Source: an uncultured Oscillospiraceae bacterium (GTDB lineage Bacteria > Bacillota > Clostridia > Oscillospirales > Ruminococcaceae). Taken from it: a DNA stretch of 64,000 nt. The position numbers were made by a program, and so were the translations under genes. The stretch's first letter is position 1. Each line of letters opens with the position of its first letter. The notes beneath the pieces are model-generated. The model was not told the DNA's origin. It worked only from the letters and a program-made list of their open reading frames with translations, and ran no database searches. Positions 26,605 through 35,797 of the stretch are shown here, piece by piece. Location of the stretch: NCBI GenBank assembly GCA_934486875.1, contig CAKSPU010000002.1:1-64000 (forward strand), in the 5' to 3' direction.

Positions 26605-28311
26605 ATGAAAATGGAGAACTGTGGATTCAGCGGCTGCGTTCTTGATTTCCTGGGGAAAATTAATGAAAATACAGATGATATCGGCAGGGCTGTGGCAGGC
26701 ATACGTCAGGCTCTTGGCGATATTGCGGAAAATATAAGGCTTGGAAGAGCCGTTCTTTCCGTAAAGGCTGAATCGGACAAAATTAAGACAGCGGAGCCGG
26801 TAGACACTGCTGAGCTTTATGCCTCTCCTGCCGGATATGAGGACGGCACTGTGACCGTGAGCGCAGTTTCAAGGTTCGGAGGTACTGTGTCTGTTTCCGT
26901 ATATCCCGAAAAGGGGACTGAATGGAATGAGACCCAAAAGCAGGCTATGGAGCTTATTGCAAAGACCTGCTGTATCCTGTGCGGCAGAGCAAAGGCTGTT
27001 GAACTTGCGGAAGAAGCCAAATTCACCGACAATCTGACAGGCATTTCCAATACCGACGGATTTATGCGCTATACGGGAATGCTTACGGCAAAAGGCGAGC
27101 TTGTGAATTACGCTGCGGCGTTCCTTAACATCAAGAATTTCAAGTATGTTAACAAGGTCTACGGCAGCAGACAGGGCGATAAGCTCCTGAAGCTGTTTGC
27201 GGAGTCTATGAGCAGATTTATCGGTGCTGACGGAAAATTTGCCCGTCTTGGCGGCGATAATTTTGTACTGCTTATCAAAAAGGGCAGAGTTAACGATCTC
27301 CGTGTTTTTATTGACGCACTTTCCTTTGAAATGGGCGAGGGTGAGATCACTCAGGCTTATGACCTGAGGCTGAGAATGGGAATTTATGAGGCGTGCCGGA
27401 ACGATACACCCTCGGATATTATGAACAATTCCTCCATTGCTTACGTAAATGCAAGAGCGGACAGGGTAAAGGACGTTGTTTATTTTTCGCCGCTGCTTCT
27501 TGAAGAGTCAAACCACAGAAAGACCATATCCACCCTTTTCCCGAAGGCTTTGGAAAGCAGGGAGTTTGCGGTGTATTACCAGCCTAAGGTAAATCTCGAT
27601 GACAATAAGCTCTGCGGCTGCGAGGCTCTTTGCAGATGGATACGTGACGGCAGAATCGTTCCGCCTATGGAGTTTATCCCCGTGCTGGAGGGCGAGGGTT
27701 CGATTTGCAGGCTTGATTTTTATGTGCTTGAAAGGGTCTGCGAGGATATAAAGGGCTGGCTTGATGTGGGCATTGAGCCTGTGAAGGTGTCGGTGAATTT
27801 CTCGAAAAATCATCTTCACAACAAGCGACTTGCCGATCAGATAATCGGGATAATCAGAAAATACGGCGTTGACGGAAAATATCTTGAGATAGAGCTTACG
27901 GAAATGACAGGCTCAGATGACCTCAACGCAATGAGCGTTTTCGTGGACGTTATGAAAGAAAACGGCGTGGGAACATCTATCGACGATTTCGGAACGGGAT
28001 ATTCCTCGCTCAACCTCTTAAAAGACCTTGATGTTGATGTTATCAAGCTGGACAAGTCTTTCTTCACCAATATAAACGAAGCTGACGGCGGCATTTCCAC
28101 CGACAGGATCGTTGTCAAGAATATTGTAAATATGGTGAATGAGCTTAATATGGAGGCTATTTCCGAGGGCGTTGAGACAAAGTCTCAGGCGGATTTCCTC
28201 AGAAATGTGAATTGCAGTATGGCGCAGGGCTTCCTGTTTGACCGCCCTCTGCCCAAGGTTGAGTTTGAGAAAAGACTCACTGACGGGGAGTTTTACACGG
28301 ATAAGGGTTAA
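26605..28311 (+). CDS. GGDEF-EAL protein, probable c-di-GMP phosphodiesterase
   Basis: A 568-residue cytoplasmic protein, no membrane helix. The first ~135 residues resemble a small GAF-like sensor. The GGDEF domain (about 145-295) has RLGGDNFVLL in place of GGDEF, so the cyclase is probably inactive, though it may still bind GTP. The EAL domain (about 310-560) keeps the catalytic set: CEALCRW, EIELTE, DDFGTGYSSLNLL, IKLDKSF, SEGVETKSQ and AQGFLFDRPLP. Expected to linearise c-di-GMP and, by analogy with other bacteria, favour motility. It has its own promoter and terminator. Confidence 0.93.
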   Translation: MKMENCGFSGCVLDFLGKINENTDDIGRAVAGIRQALGDIAENIRLGRAVLSVKAESDKIKTAEPVDTAELYASPAGYEDGTVTVSAVSRFGGTVSVSVYPEKGTEWNETQKQAMELIAKTCCILCGRAKAVELAEEAKFTDNLTGISNTDGFMRYTGMLTAKGELVNYAAAFLNIKNFKYVNKVYGSRQGDKLLKLFAESMSRFIGADGKFARLGGDNFVLLIKKGRVNDLRVFIDALSFEMGEGEITQAYDLRLRMGIYEACRNDTPSDIMNNSSIAYVNARADRVKDVVYFSPLLLEESNHRKTISTLFPKALESREFAVYYQPKVNLDDNKLCGCEALCRWIRDGRIVPPMEFIPVLEGEGSICRLDFYVLERVCEDIKGWLDVGIEPVKVSVNFSKNHLHNKRLADQIIGIIRKYGVDGKYLEIELTEMTGSDDLNAMSVFVDVMKENGVGTSIDDFGTGYSSLNLLKDLDVDVIKLDKSFFTNINEADGGISTDRIVVKNIVNMVNELNMEAISEGVETKSQADFLRNVNCSMAQGFLFDRPLPKVEFEKRLTDGEFYTDKG

Positions 28312-28320
28312 TAATTAAAT

Positions 28321-28358
28321 AAACAAGCCGCTTCCGAGTAATCGAAAGCGGCTTGTTT
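28321..28358. terminator. Shared bidirectional terminator (EAL gene / trp operon)
   Basis: Perfect 13-bp inverted repeat AAACAAGCCGCTT/AAGCGGCTTGTTT between convergent genes, with T-runs on both strands. It ends the plus-strand EAL gene and the minus-strand trp operon. Confidence 0.9.
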
Positions 28359-28378
28359 TATAACATTCGTATTATATA

Positions 28379-29164
28379 TTATTCCATAGCGTCCTTAAGG
28401 CTCTTGACAAATTCACCCACAGGCTTCGGTGAGTTTACACCGTTTGCTTCCATAATGCGGACGATCGCACTGCCTACAATAACTCCGTCGCAGTAGGCGG
28501 ACATTTTTTTTGCCTGCTCGGGGCTTGAAATTCCGAAGCCCACACAGCAGGGGCATTTTGCATTTTCTCTCACAAGTCCGAAAAATTCATCGAAATCGGT
28601 TCTGAACTCGGAGCGAACGCCTGTTACGCCGTTTGAGGAAACACAGTAGAGAAATCCGTCGGAATCGGCGGCAATGCGCTTGATCCTGTCGTGGGAGGCG
28701 GGGGAAACGAGATTGATGTTATGCACCCCGTATTTCTGCGCATAGGGAAGTATCTCCTCACGCTCTTCATAAGGCATATCGGGAACTATTACGCCGTCAA
28801 CACCCTTTTCCTTACAGAGAGAGAAAAATCTCTCGGTGCCGTAAACGAAAATGGTGTTCAGATACATCATAAGGATAAGGGGCTTGTCGGTCTTGGCACG
28901 GATATCATCAACGGCGGTGAAGATCTTATCAAGAGTAGTACCGCCTCTGAGTGAGCGGAGCGAGGACTTCTGAATGGTAACGCCCTCTGCGATAGGGTCG
29001 GAAAATGGCACGCCAAGCTCGATTATATCAGCGCCCTTGTCGAACATTTCAAGAGCGGTCTTAACGGTGGTGTCCATATCGGGGTCGCCTGCGGTGATAA
29101 AGGTCACAAGTGTCTTTTTTCCTGCGGCTTTAAGCTCTTCAAAGCGTTTGTCTATACGGTTCAT
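28379..29164 (-). CDS. trpA: Tryptophan synthase alpha subunit
   Basis: Cleaves indole-3-glycerol phosphate to indole, which passes through a tunnel to TrpB. It has 261 residues, normal length. The signature IIELGVPFSDPIAEG holds the catalytic Glu and the substrate-site residues; VPDMPYEERE carries the second catalytic acidic residue. Last gene of the trp operon, 15 bases after trpB. Confidence 0.97.
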   Translation of the reverse strand: MNRIDKRFEELKAAGKKTLVTFITAGDPDMDTTVKTALEMFDKGADIIELGVPFSDPIAEGVTIQKSSLRSLRGGTTLDKIFTAVDDIRAKTDKPLILMMYLNTIFVYGTERFFSLCKEKGVDGVIVPDMPYEEREEILPYAQKYGVHNINLVSPASHDRIKRIAADSDGFLYCVSSNGVTGVRSEFRTDFDEFFGLVRENAKCPCCVGFGISSPEQAKKMSAYCDGVIVGSAIVRIMEANGVNSPKPVGEFVKSLKDAME

Positions 29165-29179
29165 AGCTGTATTTCCTCC

Positions 29180-30370
29180 TTATGAGTTCTCGATGTTGTG
29201 ACCTCTGTAGCGGGCAACGGAGTAAACGTCCTTGTCACCTCTGCCCGAAAGGTTTATTACGATGGTCTGATCCCTGCCCATTTCGGGAGCTATCTTCATT
29301 GCCGCCGCAACTGCGTGAGCGGATTCAATGGCGGGGATAATGCCCTCAGTCCTTGAAAGATACTCGAATGCGGACACGGCTTCCTCATCGGTAACGGCAA
29401 CATAATCCGCTCTGCCTGTTTTCCAAAGATTTGCGTGCTCGGGTCCTATTCCGGGGTAGTCAAGACCTGCGGAAATGGAGTAAACGGGAGCTATCTGACC
29501 GAATTTATCCTGAAGAAATATGGACTTCATTCCGTGGAAAATGCCCACGCTGCCGCAGGAAAGCGTAGCTGCGGTGTCGGCGGTGTTTATTCCTCTGCCT
29601 GCGGCTTCTGCGCCCACGAGGCGAACGGAGCTGTCGGGGATAAAGTCATAGAATGCGCCCATTGCGTTGGAGCCGCCGCCTACGCAGGCAACCACGCAGT
29701 CGGGAAGCTTGCCCTCACGCTCCAGCATCTGAGACTTTATCTCCTCACCGATCACTTTCTGAAAATCCCTTACCATTTCTGGGTATGGGTGTGGACCCAT
29801 TACAGAGCCTATGCAGTAGAATGTGTTTTCGATATTTGTACACCAGTCACGCATTGCCTCGTTGATAGCGTCCTTAAGGGTAGATGTGCCGCTGCTAACG
29901 GGAACTACCTTTGCGCCGAGAAGCTCCATTCTGTAAACGTTCAGGGACTGTCTCTTAGTGTCCTCCTCGCCCATATACACGCAGCATTCAAGACCCATAA
30001 GGGCGCAGACGGTAGCTGTGGCAACTCCGTGCTGACCTGCACCTGTTTCGGCAATGATGCGCTTCTTGCCCATACGCTTTGCAAGGAGTATCTGACCCAG
30101 AACGTTGTTTATCTTGTGAGCGCCTGTGTGGTTCAGGTCCTCACGCTTGATGTAAACCTTTGCGCCGCCCAGATCTTCGGTCATATGCTTTGCAAAATAG
30201 AGCATTGAGGGGCGGTTTGCGTAATTTATGTAAAGGTCGGTAAGCTCTGCCTTGAAATCGGGGTCGTCCTTGTATCTGTCGTAGGCTTCTTCAAGCTCGT
30301 GAACGGCATTCATAACCGTTTCGGGAACATACTGTCCGCCAAATTCTCCGAATCTTCCAACTTTATTCAT
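29180..30370 (-). CDS. trpB: Tryptophan synthase beta subunit
   Basis: PLP enzyme that joins indole and serine to give tryptophan. It has 396 residues. The PLP lysine lies in HTGAHKINN; the phosphate-binding GGGSNAMG motif and the start [14 protein letters not shown] are typical of TrpB1. Its ATG overlaps the trpF stop by one base (TAATG), so the two are translationally coupled. Confidence 0.98.
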   Translation of the reverse strand: MNKVGRFGEFGGQYVPETVMNAVHELEEAYDRYKDDPDFKAELTDLYINYANRPSMLYFAKHMTEDLGGAKVYIKREDLNHTGAHKINNVLGQILLAKRMGKKRIIAETGAGQHGVATATVCALMGLECCVYMGEEDTKRQSLNVYRMELLGAKVVPVSSGTSTLKDAINEAMRDWCTNIENTFYCIGSVMGPHPYPEMVRDFQKVIGEEIKSQMLEREGKLPDCVVACVGGGSNAMGAFYDFIPDSSVRLVGAEAAGRGINTADTAATLSCGSVGIFHGMKSIFLQDKFGQIAPVYSISAGLDYPGIGPEHANLWKTGRADYVAVTDEEAVSAFEYLSRTEGIIPAIESAHAVAAAMKIAPEMGRDQTIVINLSGRGDKDVYSVARYRGHNIENS

Positions 30371-30984
30371 TATGGTTCTTCCTTTCTGCTTCGGTAAAGC
30401 TCTGTTATCCTGCGTATCTTTTCCCTGTCCTTAACGCCGTCGGTCTCAACAGAGCCTGACAGGTCAACATTGGGGCAGATATCAAGAGCCTTTGATATAT
30501 TGTGCTCGCCTATCCCTCCTGCGAGAAAATAGGGGAGAGAGATGTTTGCATTTTTTATTATATCCCAGTCAGCAACGACCCCCGTGCCGCCCACAGCTCC
30601 TTTAACAAAGCTGTCAAGGAGGAGCATATCACAGCCAAGCTCCTCGCTGCGGTGTATGTCATCGGCACTGCGGACACGGACTGCTTTCCATATCTCGCAT
30701 ATGCCGCCCAGGGAGCGGATATATTCCCTGTCCTCGTCACCGTGGAGCTGTATCACGTCAAGGGAGAGCATTTCGGCTGTCCGTCTGACATTATCCGCAG
30801 GCTCATTTACGAACACGCCCACCTTTTTTATGCGGCTGTCGGTGAGGTCTGAGAGCTGCTTTGCGGTGTCGGTATCCACAGTCCGCTTAAAACCACAGGT
30901 GAGTATCATTCCCATATAGTCGGGGAGAAACTCGTTTATTATCCGCACATCTTCGATGCGCCGCATTCCGCAGAGCTTTATCAT
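30370..30984 (-). CDS. trpF: Phosphoribosylanthranilate isomerase
   Basis: Converts phosphoribosylanthranilate to CdRP. It has 204 residues from the start I prefer, [12 protein letters not shown] at 30,984, which overlaps the trpC stop as ATGA; the frame stays open to 31,011 inside trpC, but MIKLCG is the normal N-terminus. Catalytic Cys in KLCG and Asp in NVDLSGSVE; phosphate site LAGGI. Confidence 0.95.
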   Translation of the reverse strand: MIKLCGMRRIEDVRIINEFLPDYMGMILTCGFKRTVDTDTAKQLSDLTDSRIKKVGVFVNEPADNVRRTAEMLSLDVIQLHGDEDREYIRSLGGICEIWKAVRVRSADDIHRSEELGCDMLLLDSFVKGAVGGTGVVADWDIIKNANISLPYFLAGGIGEHNISKALDICPNVDLSGSVETDGVKDREKIRRITELYRSRKEEP

Positions 30985-31766
30985 ACCCCTGCCCTCAGTG
31001 ACTTCATACACTCGGAAATGCCGTCAAGACCGCTTCTCATAAGGGTCTCACCGATGAGAACGCCGTCAGCTCCGCTTTTCCTTGCATATTTCATATCATC
31101 GTTGTTTTTTATACCGCTTTCGCAGACAAGAAGCGTGCCGTCGGGGATAAGCTTTGCAAGACGCTCGGTGTTCCCGATATCGACCTTGAAGGTCTTAAGG
31201 TCACGGTTGTTCACGCCGATCATATCACAGCCCATATTCACAAGGCGGTTAACCTCTTCCTCGGTGTGAGCCTCGCAGAGAACGTCAAGACCCAGACTGT
31301 GGGCAAGCTCATAAAGGGGCTTGAACTCATCATCTGTGAGGATTGCGGCAATGAGAAGTATTGCGTCCGCACCGATCGCCTTTGCCTCGAATATCTGATA
31401 GGGGTCAAATATGAAATCCTTTCTCAGAACGGGGACATTTACATTTTTGCGGATATCTGCAAGATATTCCGAGGAGCCCCGGAAATAATGCTCCTCGGTG
31501 AGGCAGGATATGGCTTTTGCCCCTGCCTTTTCGTATTCGCAGGCTATCTTTACGGGGTCAAAATCGGGCTGTATCAGTCCCTTTGAGGGAGATGCCTTTT
31601 TTACCTCGGCAATTACCGAAAGCCCCTCTGCGGCAATGGCATTTTTAAAGCTGTGAACGGGGAAATCGGCTTTCATTGCAAGCTTTTTCATCTCGTCTGG
31701 AGATGTTTTCGCCATCTCTTTTTCAAGCTGTATTTTCCTCTTTGCGGTTATTTCATCAAGAATCAT
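30981..31766 (-). CDS. trpC: Indole-3-glycerol phosphate synthase
   Basis: Forms indole-3-glycerol phosphate from CdRP. It has 261 residues with the family motifs IAEVKKASPSKGLI, VLRKDFIFD, GVNNRDLKTF and VCESGI. It overlaps trpGD by one base and trpF by four, consistent with one translation-coupled operon. Confidence 0.97.
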   Translation of the reverse strand: MILDEITAKRKIQLEKEMAKTSPDEMKKLAMKADFPVHSFKNAIAAEGLSVIAEVKKASPSKGLIQPDFDPVKIACEYEKAGAKAISCLTEEHYFRGSSEYLADIRKNVNVPVLRKDFIFDPYQIFEAKAIGADAILLIAAILTDDEFKPLYELAHSLGLDVLCEAHTEEEVNRLVNMGCDMIGVNNRDLKTFKVDIGNTERLAKLIPDGTLLVCESGIKNNDDMKYARKSGADGVLIGETLMRSGLDGISECMKSLRAGV

Positions 31767-33403
31767 TACTGCACCTCGTTGGTAAAGGCTTTCATTTCTT
31801 CAAACTTTTTCAGAGCCTTGCCGCTGTCTATCATCTCTGCGGCAATTTTTATGCCCTCGGCTACTGTTTTTGCGCCCCCTGCGCAGTAAATTGCACAGCC
31901 TGCGTTCATAAGTACGGTGTTTCTCTTAGCGCCCTGCTCCCTGCCCGAAAGGATATCGAGAGTTATGCGGGCATTTTCATCGGGTGTGCCGCCTTTAAGG
32001 TCATCGGGGGTGCAGTATTCAAAGCCGTAATCGTGGGGGTCAAGGTCATATTTGCTTATTGCGCCGTCCTTTACCTCGCAGACGTGGGTGATGCCTGTCA
32101 TTGTTATCTCGTCAAGCCCGTCGCTGCCGTTTACCACCATTGCGCCCTTTATTCCAAGCTTTATGAGCACGTTCGCCATAAGCTCCGCAAGCTTGTTGTC
32201 ATAAATTCCGAGAACGATGTGATCCGCAAGGGCGGGGTTTGTGAGAGGTCCCAGGATATTGAAGAATGTGCGGCAGCCTATGTCCTTTCTTACGGGAGCC
32301 ACAAATCTCATAGCGCCGTGGAATACCTGTGCGAAAAGGAATGCAATGCCTGTTTTGTCAAGGCATTTTGCTGCATTTTCGGGGGAAAGCCTGATGTTGA
32401 CTCCCAGAGCGTCAAGGCAGTCTGCTGCGCCGCTCTTGCTCGATGCGGCTCTGTTTCCGTGCTTTGCAACGTTAATACCTGCGGCGGCGATCACAAAGGA
32501 GGAGGTGGTGGAGATGTTGAAGGTTCCTGCCATATCTCCGCCTGTACCCACGATGTCGATAGCGGAGCGGAAGCCGTTTATTACAGCCGCCTTGCTTCTC
32601 ATACCCTTTGCAAAGCCTGTTATCTCATCTATGGTCTCGCCCTTCATTCTCATTGCCATAAGGAATGCGGATATCTGAGCGGGGGTTGCTGCGTCGCTCA
32701 TAATTATGTTCATTGCGTCAAAGGCTTCTTCCTCGGAAAGGTCGCCCTCGGTGGCTTTGGTGATGTACTTTTTGAGAGCCGTGCGCTTATCCATAGGGAT
32801 AGGTGCAACGCCTGCTCCTGTGGTCTGAACGCCTGCCACCTGAGTTAGGAAATTTGAGATAATGTTCACGCCCATTTCGGCAAGAATGGACTCGGGGTGG
32901 AACTGAACGCCGTAAATGGGATGATCCTTGTGAGCCACAGCCATAATTTCGCCGTCCTCGGTCTCGGCGGTTATCTTAAGGCAGTCGGGGAGACTTTCAC
33001 GCTCGATTATGAGGGAATGATATCTTGCGGCGGTTATCTTTTCGGGGAGCCCTGAGAAAATTGGGCAGGAGGTGTCAAGCTTTATTACCGAAGCCTTGCC
33101 GTGCATAGGAGCCTTTGCCCTTACTATCTTTCCGCCGAAAGCCTCGCCTATTGACTGATGACCGAGGCAGATGCCGAAAATGGGGAGCTTGCCTGCAAAA
33201 TACTTTATAGCCTCAACGGAGATCCCTGCGTCCTTGGGATAGGAGGGACCCGGGGAGATGACCAGTGCTTCGGGCTTCATTTTCTCGATCTCTTCAATGG
33301 TTATCTCGTCATTTCTGAAAACCCTGATGTCGCTGTAAAGGCTTGCCATTGCCTGATATACGTTATAGGTGAAGCTGTCGTAGTTATCTATCATTACGAT
33401 CAT
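31766..33403 (-). CDS. trpGD: Anthranilate synthase glutaminase / phosphoribosyltransferase fusion
   Basis: A two-domain protein of 545 residues. Residues 1-192 are TrpG, the glutamine amidotransferase that feeds ammonia to TrpE: nucleophile Cys79 in GICLGHQSIGE, His169 and Glu171 in VQFHPES. After a short linker, residues ~207-545 are TrpD, which adds the phosphoribosyl group to anthranilate (VGTGGDMAGTFNIST, KHGNRAASSKSGAADCLDA). Fusion of the two is known in several lineages, including E. coli. It lies 22 bases after trpE. Confidence 0.97.
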   Translation of the reverse strand: MIVMIDNYDSFTYNVYQAMASLYSDIRVFRNDEITIEEIEKMKPEALVISPGPSYPKDAGISVEAIKYFAGKLPIFGICLGHQSIGEAFGGKIVRAKAPMHGKASVIKLDTSCPIFSGLPEKITAARYHSLIIERESLPDCLKITAETEDGEIMAVAHKDHPIYGVQFHPESILAEMGVNIISNFLTQVAGVQTTGAGVAPIPMDKRTALKKYITKATEGDLSEEEAFDAMNIIMSDAATPAQISAFLMAMRMKGETIDEITGFAKGMRSKAAVINGFRSAIDIVGTGGDMAGTFNISTTSSFVIAAAGINVAKHGNRAASSKSGAADCLDALGVNIRLSPENAAKCLDKTGIAFLFAQVFHGAMRFVAPVRKDIGCRTFFNILGPLTNPALADHIVLGIYDNKLAELMANVLIKLGIKGAMVVNGSDGLDEITMTGITHVCEVKDGAISKYDLDPHDYGFEYCTPDDLKGGTPDENARITLDILSGREQGAKRNTVLMNAGCAIYCAGGAKTVAEGIKIAAEMIDSGKALKKFEEMKAFTNEVQ

Positions 33404-33425
33404 TTTTATCAGATCCTTTCAAAAA

Positions 33426-34943
33426 TCACATCTGTGCCGCTGCCTTTATTGCGTTTATTACCGCCGCAGCCTTGCGCTTGGTCTCTTCGTACTCATTTTC
33501 GGGAACGCTGTCATAAACTATTCCTGCGCCTGCCTGAACATATGCCTTGCCGTTTCTGAAAAGCACCGTTCTTATGGCGATGCAGGTGTCAATGTCACCG
33601 TTGAATGCCATATAGCCCACTGTTCCGCCGTAAAGTCCACGCTTTACGTTTTCAAGGCTGTCGATTATCTCCATTGCCTTTACCTTGGGAGCGCCCGAAA
33701 GTGTTCCTGCGGGGAGCACGGACATCAGCGCATCTACGGGAGTTTTGCCCTCTGCAAGCTGTCCCTCAACGTCCGATACCAGGTGCATTACCTTTGAGTA
33801 GCGCTCAACTCTCATAAAGTCTGTAACCTTTACAGTACCGGGAGCGCAGACCCTGCCAACGTCGTTTCTGCCAAGGTCAACGAGCATTGTATGCTCGGCT
33901 CTTTCCTTGGGGTCGTTCCGCAGCTGCTTTTCAAACTCAATGTCCTCGTCTGCGTCCTTTCCTCTGGGGTAGGTTCCCGCAATGGGCTTGTTGAGGACTG
34001 TTCCGTCGGTAACGCTTACAAGCATTTCGGGAGATGCGCCTGCAATGCAGTAATCCTTGTGGTCAAAGTAGAAAAGATAGGGGGAGGGGTTTGTGGAGCG
34101 GAGCATTCTGTAAACATCAAAGGGAGCGGGAGGATTTTCCGCTTCAAAGCGCTGGGAAATAACTATCTGGCTGATGTCGCCGCCCACGATATGCTCTCTG
34201 CACTTTTCCACCATTTCGCAGAACTGCTCTTTGGTGTAGTTGGAATTTACCTTTATCTCGGCGGGAGTGAGCATTTTCGGAGTAGGCTCGGGAGTGTATC
34301 TGCAAAGGAGCTTGCCCAGCTTTTCAGCCTTTGCTCCAAGGCTTTCATACATCTTGTCGGCTGCGGCATCAAAGCTCTCGCCTGATTTTTCCGCAAGCTC
34401 TGAAATGGCTTCCTTATCCATATTGAGGATAATTACGGCTCTGTTTGAAAGGTGGTCGTAAGCCACCAGCTCGTTGTAGATGAACATATTCGCATCGGGC
34501 ATATCAAGGTCATCGTTCGGGATATTTGTGAGCTTCCTTTCGTAATATCTCGCCATATCGTAGCCGAAGTATCCGATAAGACCGCCTGTGAGCTTGGGGT
34601 AATTGATGAACTTGGGGGACTTGTATTTTTCCATTATTTCGGAGAAAAGCTTTACGGGGTCGGAGGCATCTGCGATATTCCTGTGACCGTCTGCGTAAAT
34701 GATGTCAGCCTGCCTGTTTTTCACACGTATCTCCGCCTTGGGGTTAAGACCGATGTAGGAATATCTGCCCCATTTGTTTGAGTTGTCCACGGATTCAAGG
34801 ATAAAGCAGTTATCGTAATTTTCCTTGAGGATAGCGAACATTCTTACGGGTGTGAAGCTGTCTGTCAGCAGTTCGTAAAAAACCGGTACGGTGCCGTAGC
34901 TTTTAAGATATTCTTTTGTCTCTTCTCTTGCGGGATACATCAT
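33426..34943 (-). CDS. trpE: Anthranilate synthase component I
   Basis: Converts chorismate and ammonia to anthranilate; first step of tryptophan synthesis. It has 505 residues: an N-terminal domain with the presumptive feedback site ([16 protein letters not shown], LLESxDNS-like FILESVDNS) and the C-terminal chorismate-binding domain ([46 protein letters not shown]). Two ATGs in tandem; the first has GAAAGGA at suitable spacing. Directly downstream of the Trp T-box. Confidence 0.97.
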   Translation of the reverse strand: MMYPAREETKEYLKSYGTVPVFYELLTDSFTPVRMFAILKENYDNCFILESVDNSNKWGRYSYIGLNPKAEIRVKNRQADIIYADGHRNIADASDPVKLFSEIMEKYKSPKFINYPKLTGGLIGYFGYDMARYYERKLTNIPNDDLDMPDANMFIYNELVAYDHLSNRAVIILNMDKEAISELAEKSGESFDAAADKMYESLGAKAEKLGKLLCRYTPEPTPKMLTPAEIKVNSNYTKEQFCEMVEKCREHIVGGDISQIVISQRFEAENPPAPFDVYRMLRSTNPSPYLFYFDHKDYCIAGASPEMLVSVTDGTVLNKPIAGTYPRGKDADEDIEFEKQLRNDPKERAEHTMLVDLGRNDVGRVCAPGTVKVTDFMRVERYSKVMHLVSDVEGQLAEGKTPVDALMSVLPAGTLSGAPKVKAMEIIDSLENVKRGLYGGTVGYMAFNGDIDTCIAIRTVLFRNGKAYVQAGAGIVYDSVPENEYEETKRKAAAVINAIKAAAQM

Positions 34944-34960
34944 GATCTTTCATTCCTTTC

Positions 34961-35377
34961 ACAAATAAAAAAGCCTGCCGTCTCCTGACAACGCAGCATT
35001 GTGCATTGTCAAGGGACGACAGGCATTGTTTCAAACCTACCGTGGTGCCACCCTGATTGTGAAGTGTCTTATGCAGACCCTTCACCGCTTTGGGGTATCC
35101 TTTTGAAATAAAAAAGCATTACCGAAAAAATCCGATAATGCTGTACTTTTAAATATGAAAATCAAAGTACGCAGCATTTCGCATCAATACCCTTTCCCTT
35201 TACGCAGGAAATACGGCTCGGACTACTAATCACCGTGAAAGATGAGATTCACCCTGCTCCTCACAAACCCATTCACACCTGCCGTTCATACCGGACTTCC
35301 ACCAATGCCCGACTCTCTGTAATGCCGTTACAAATGCTACTTGCTTTTGTTCATAGGATTTAAACCTGTTAAATTGT
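34961..35377 (-). promoter_or_regulatory. T-box leader of the trp operon (Trp specifier)
   Basis: The minus strand carries the T-box antiterminator sequence AGGGTGGCACCACGGT (35,039-35,054). The terminator stem that competes with it follows (34,973-34,982 with 35,015-35,024, then a T-run at 34,965-34,970). Stem I lies at about 35,240-35,330 and includes AGAGAGTCGGG and GGTGG; the specifier loop contains GAATGGG, giving a UGG codon at 35,269-35,271, which matches Trp. Uncharged tRNA-Trp should stabilise the antiterminator and switch the operon on. Confidence 0.95.
35110..35141 (-). terminator. Extra hairpin with T-run inside the T-box leader
   Basis: On the minus strand GCATTATCGG/CGGTAATGC with a short loop (35,116-35,141) is followed by a T-run (35,110-35,115). 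In a T-box this position belongs to Stem III, but the T-run makes it look like an intrinsic terminator upstream of the antiterminator. Confidence 0.55.
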
Positions 35378-35383
35378 GATTTC

Positions 35384-35412
35384 AGTATATCACCCGAAAA
35401 TTATTTTGTCAA
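35384..35412 (-). promoter_or_regulatory. trp operon promoter
   Basis: Minus strand TTGACA (35,407-35,412), 17-base spacer, TATACT (35,384-35,389). Transcription would start near 35,377, giving a ~430-base leader before trpE. Confidence 0.85.
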
Positions 35413-35477
35413 TAGCCGCAGGAATATTTTGTAAATTCTCACAAAATTTCCTATCACTTTTGTAGAATATAGAAAAA

Positions 35478-35756
35478 TTATCCTGCGTTTGTGTTGTCAT
35501 TATGCTTGGGGTTGGCACTTACCAGATTTATCGCTTTGAGGATCTCAATGTCGATATCCGCTGTTTTCTGCGGGAGCATACTGTTGATGCGCTTGAAGAG
35601 CATTCCCTCCGCAGTGTTCACATATGCGGGCTTGATGTTGTTTAGGGCTATTGCCATCATATCGCCAACGCACTTTTCGCACTTGCAGCAGTCATATTCT
35701 CTCAGAAGCTCGGGAAGTCTCTGCTTGACTATCTCCTCATTTGCGTTGATAAGCAT
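35478..35756 (-). CDS. comFB: ComFB family protein
   Basis: A 92-residue protein of the late-competence ComFB family. It shows the conserved paired cysteines in CCKCEKCVGDMMAIALNNIK, then PAYVNTAEG and a C-terminal helix ending LVSANPKH. The Bacillus gene sits in the comF operon but is dispensable for DNA uptake; ComFB-type proteins in cyanobacteria have been reported as c-di-AMP receptors. It lies 41 bases after the cellobiose epimerase gene. Function here is open. Confidence 0.88.
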   Translation of the reverse strand: MLINANEEIVKQRLPELLREYDCCKCEKCVGDMMAIALNNIKPAYVNTAEGMLFKRINSMLPQKTADIDIEILKAINLVSANPKHNDNTNAG

Positions 35757-35797
35757 AAATGCCGTCCCCTTTCAAGCTGTAATGAAAAATTATGCTT

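Noticed and set aside
31676..32848. Plus-strand ORF of 390 codons opposite trpGD
   Set aside because: Antisense shadow of an intact trp operon gene.
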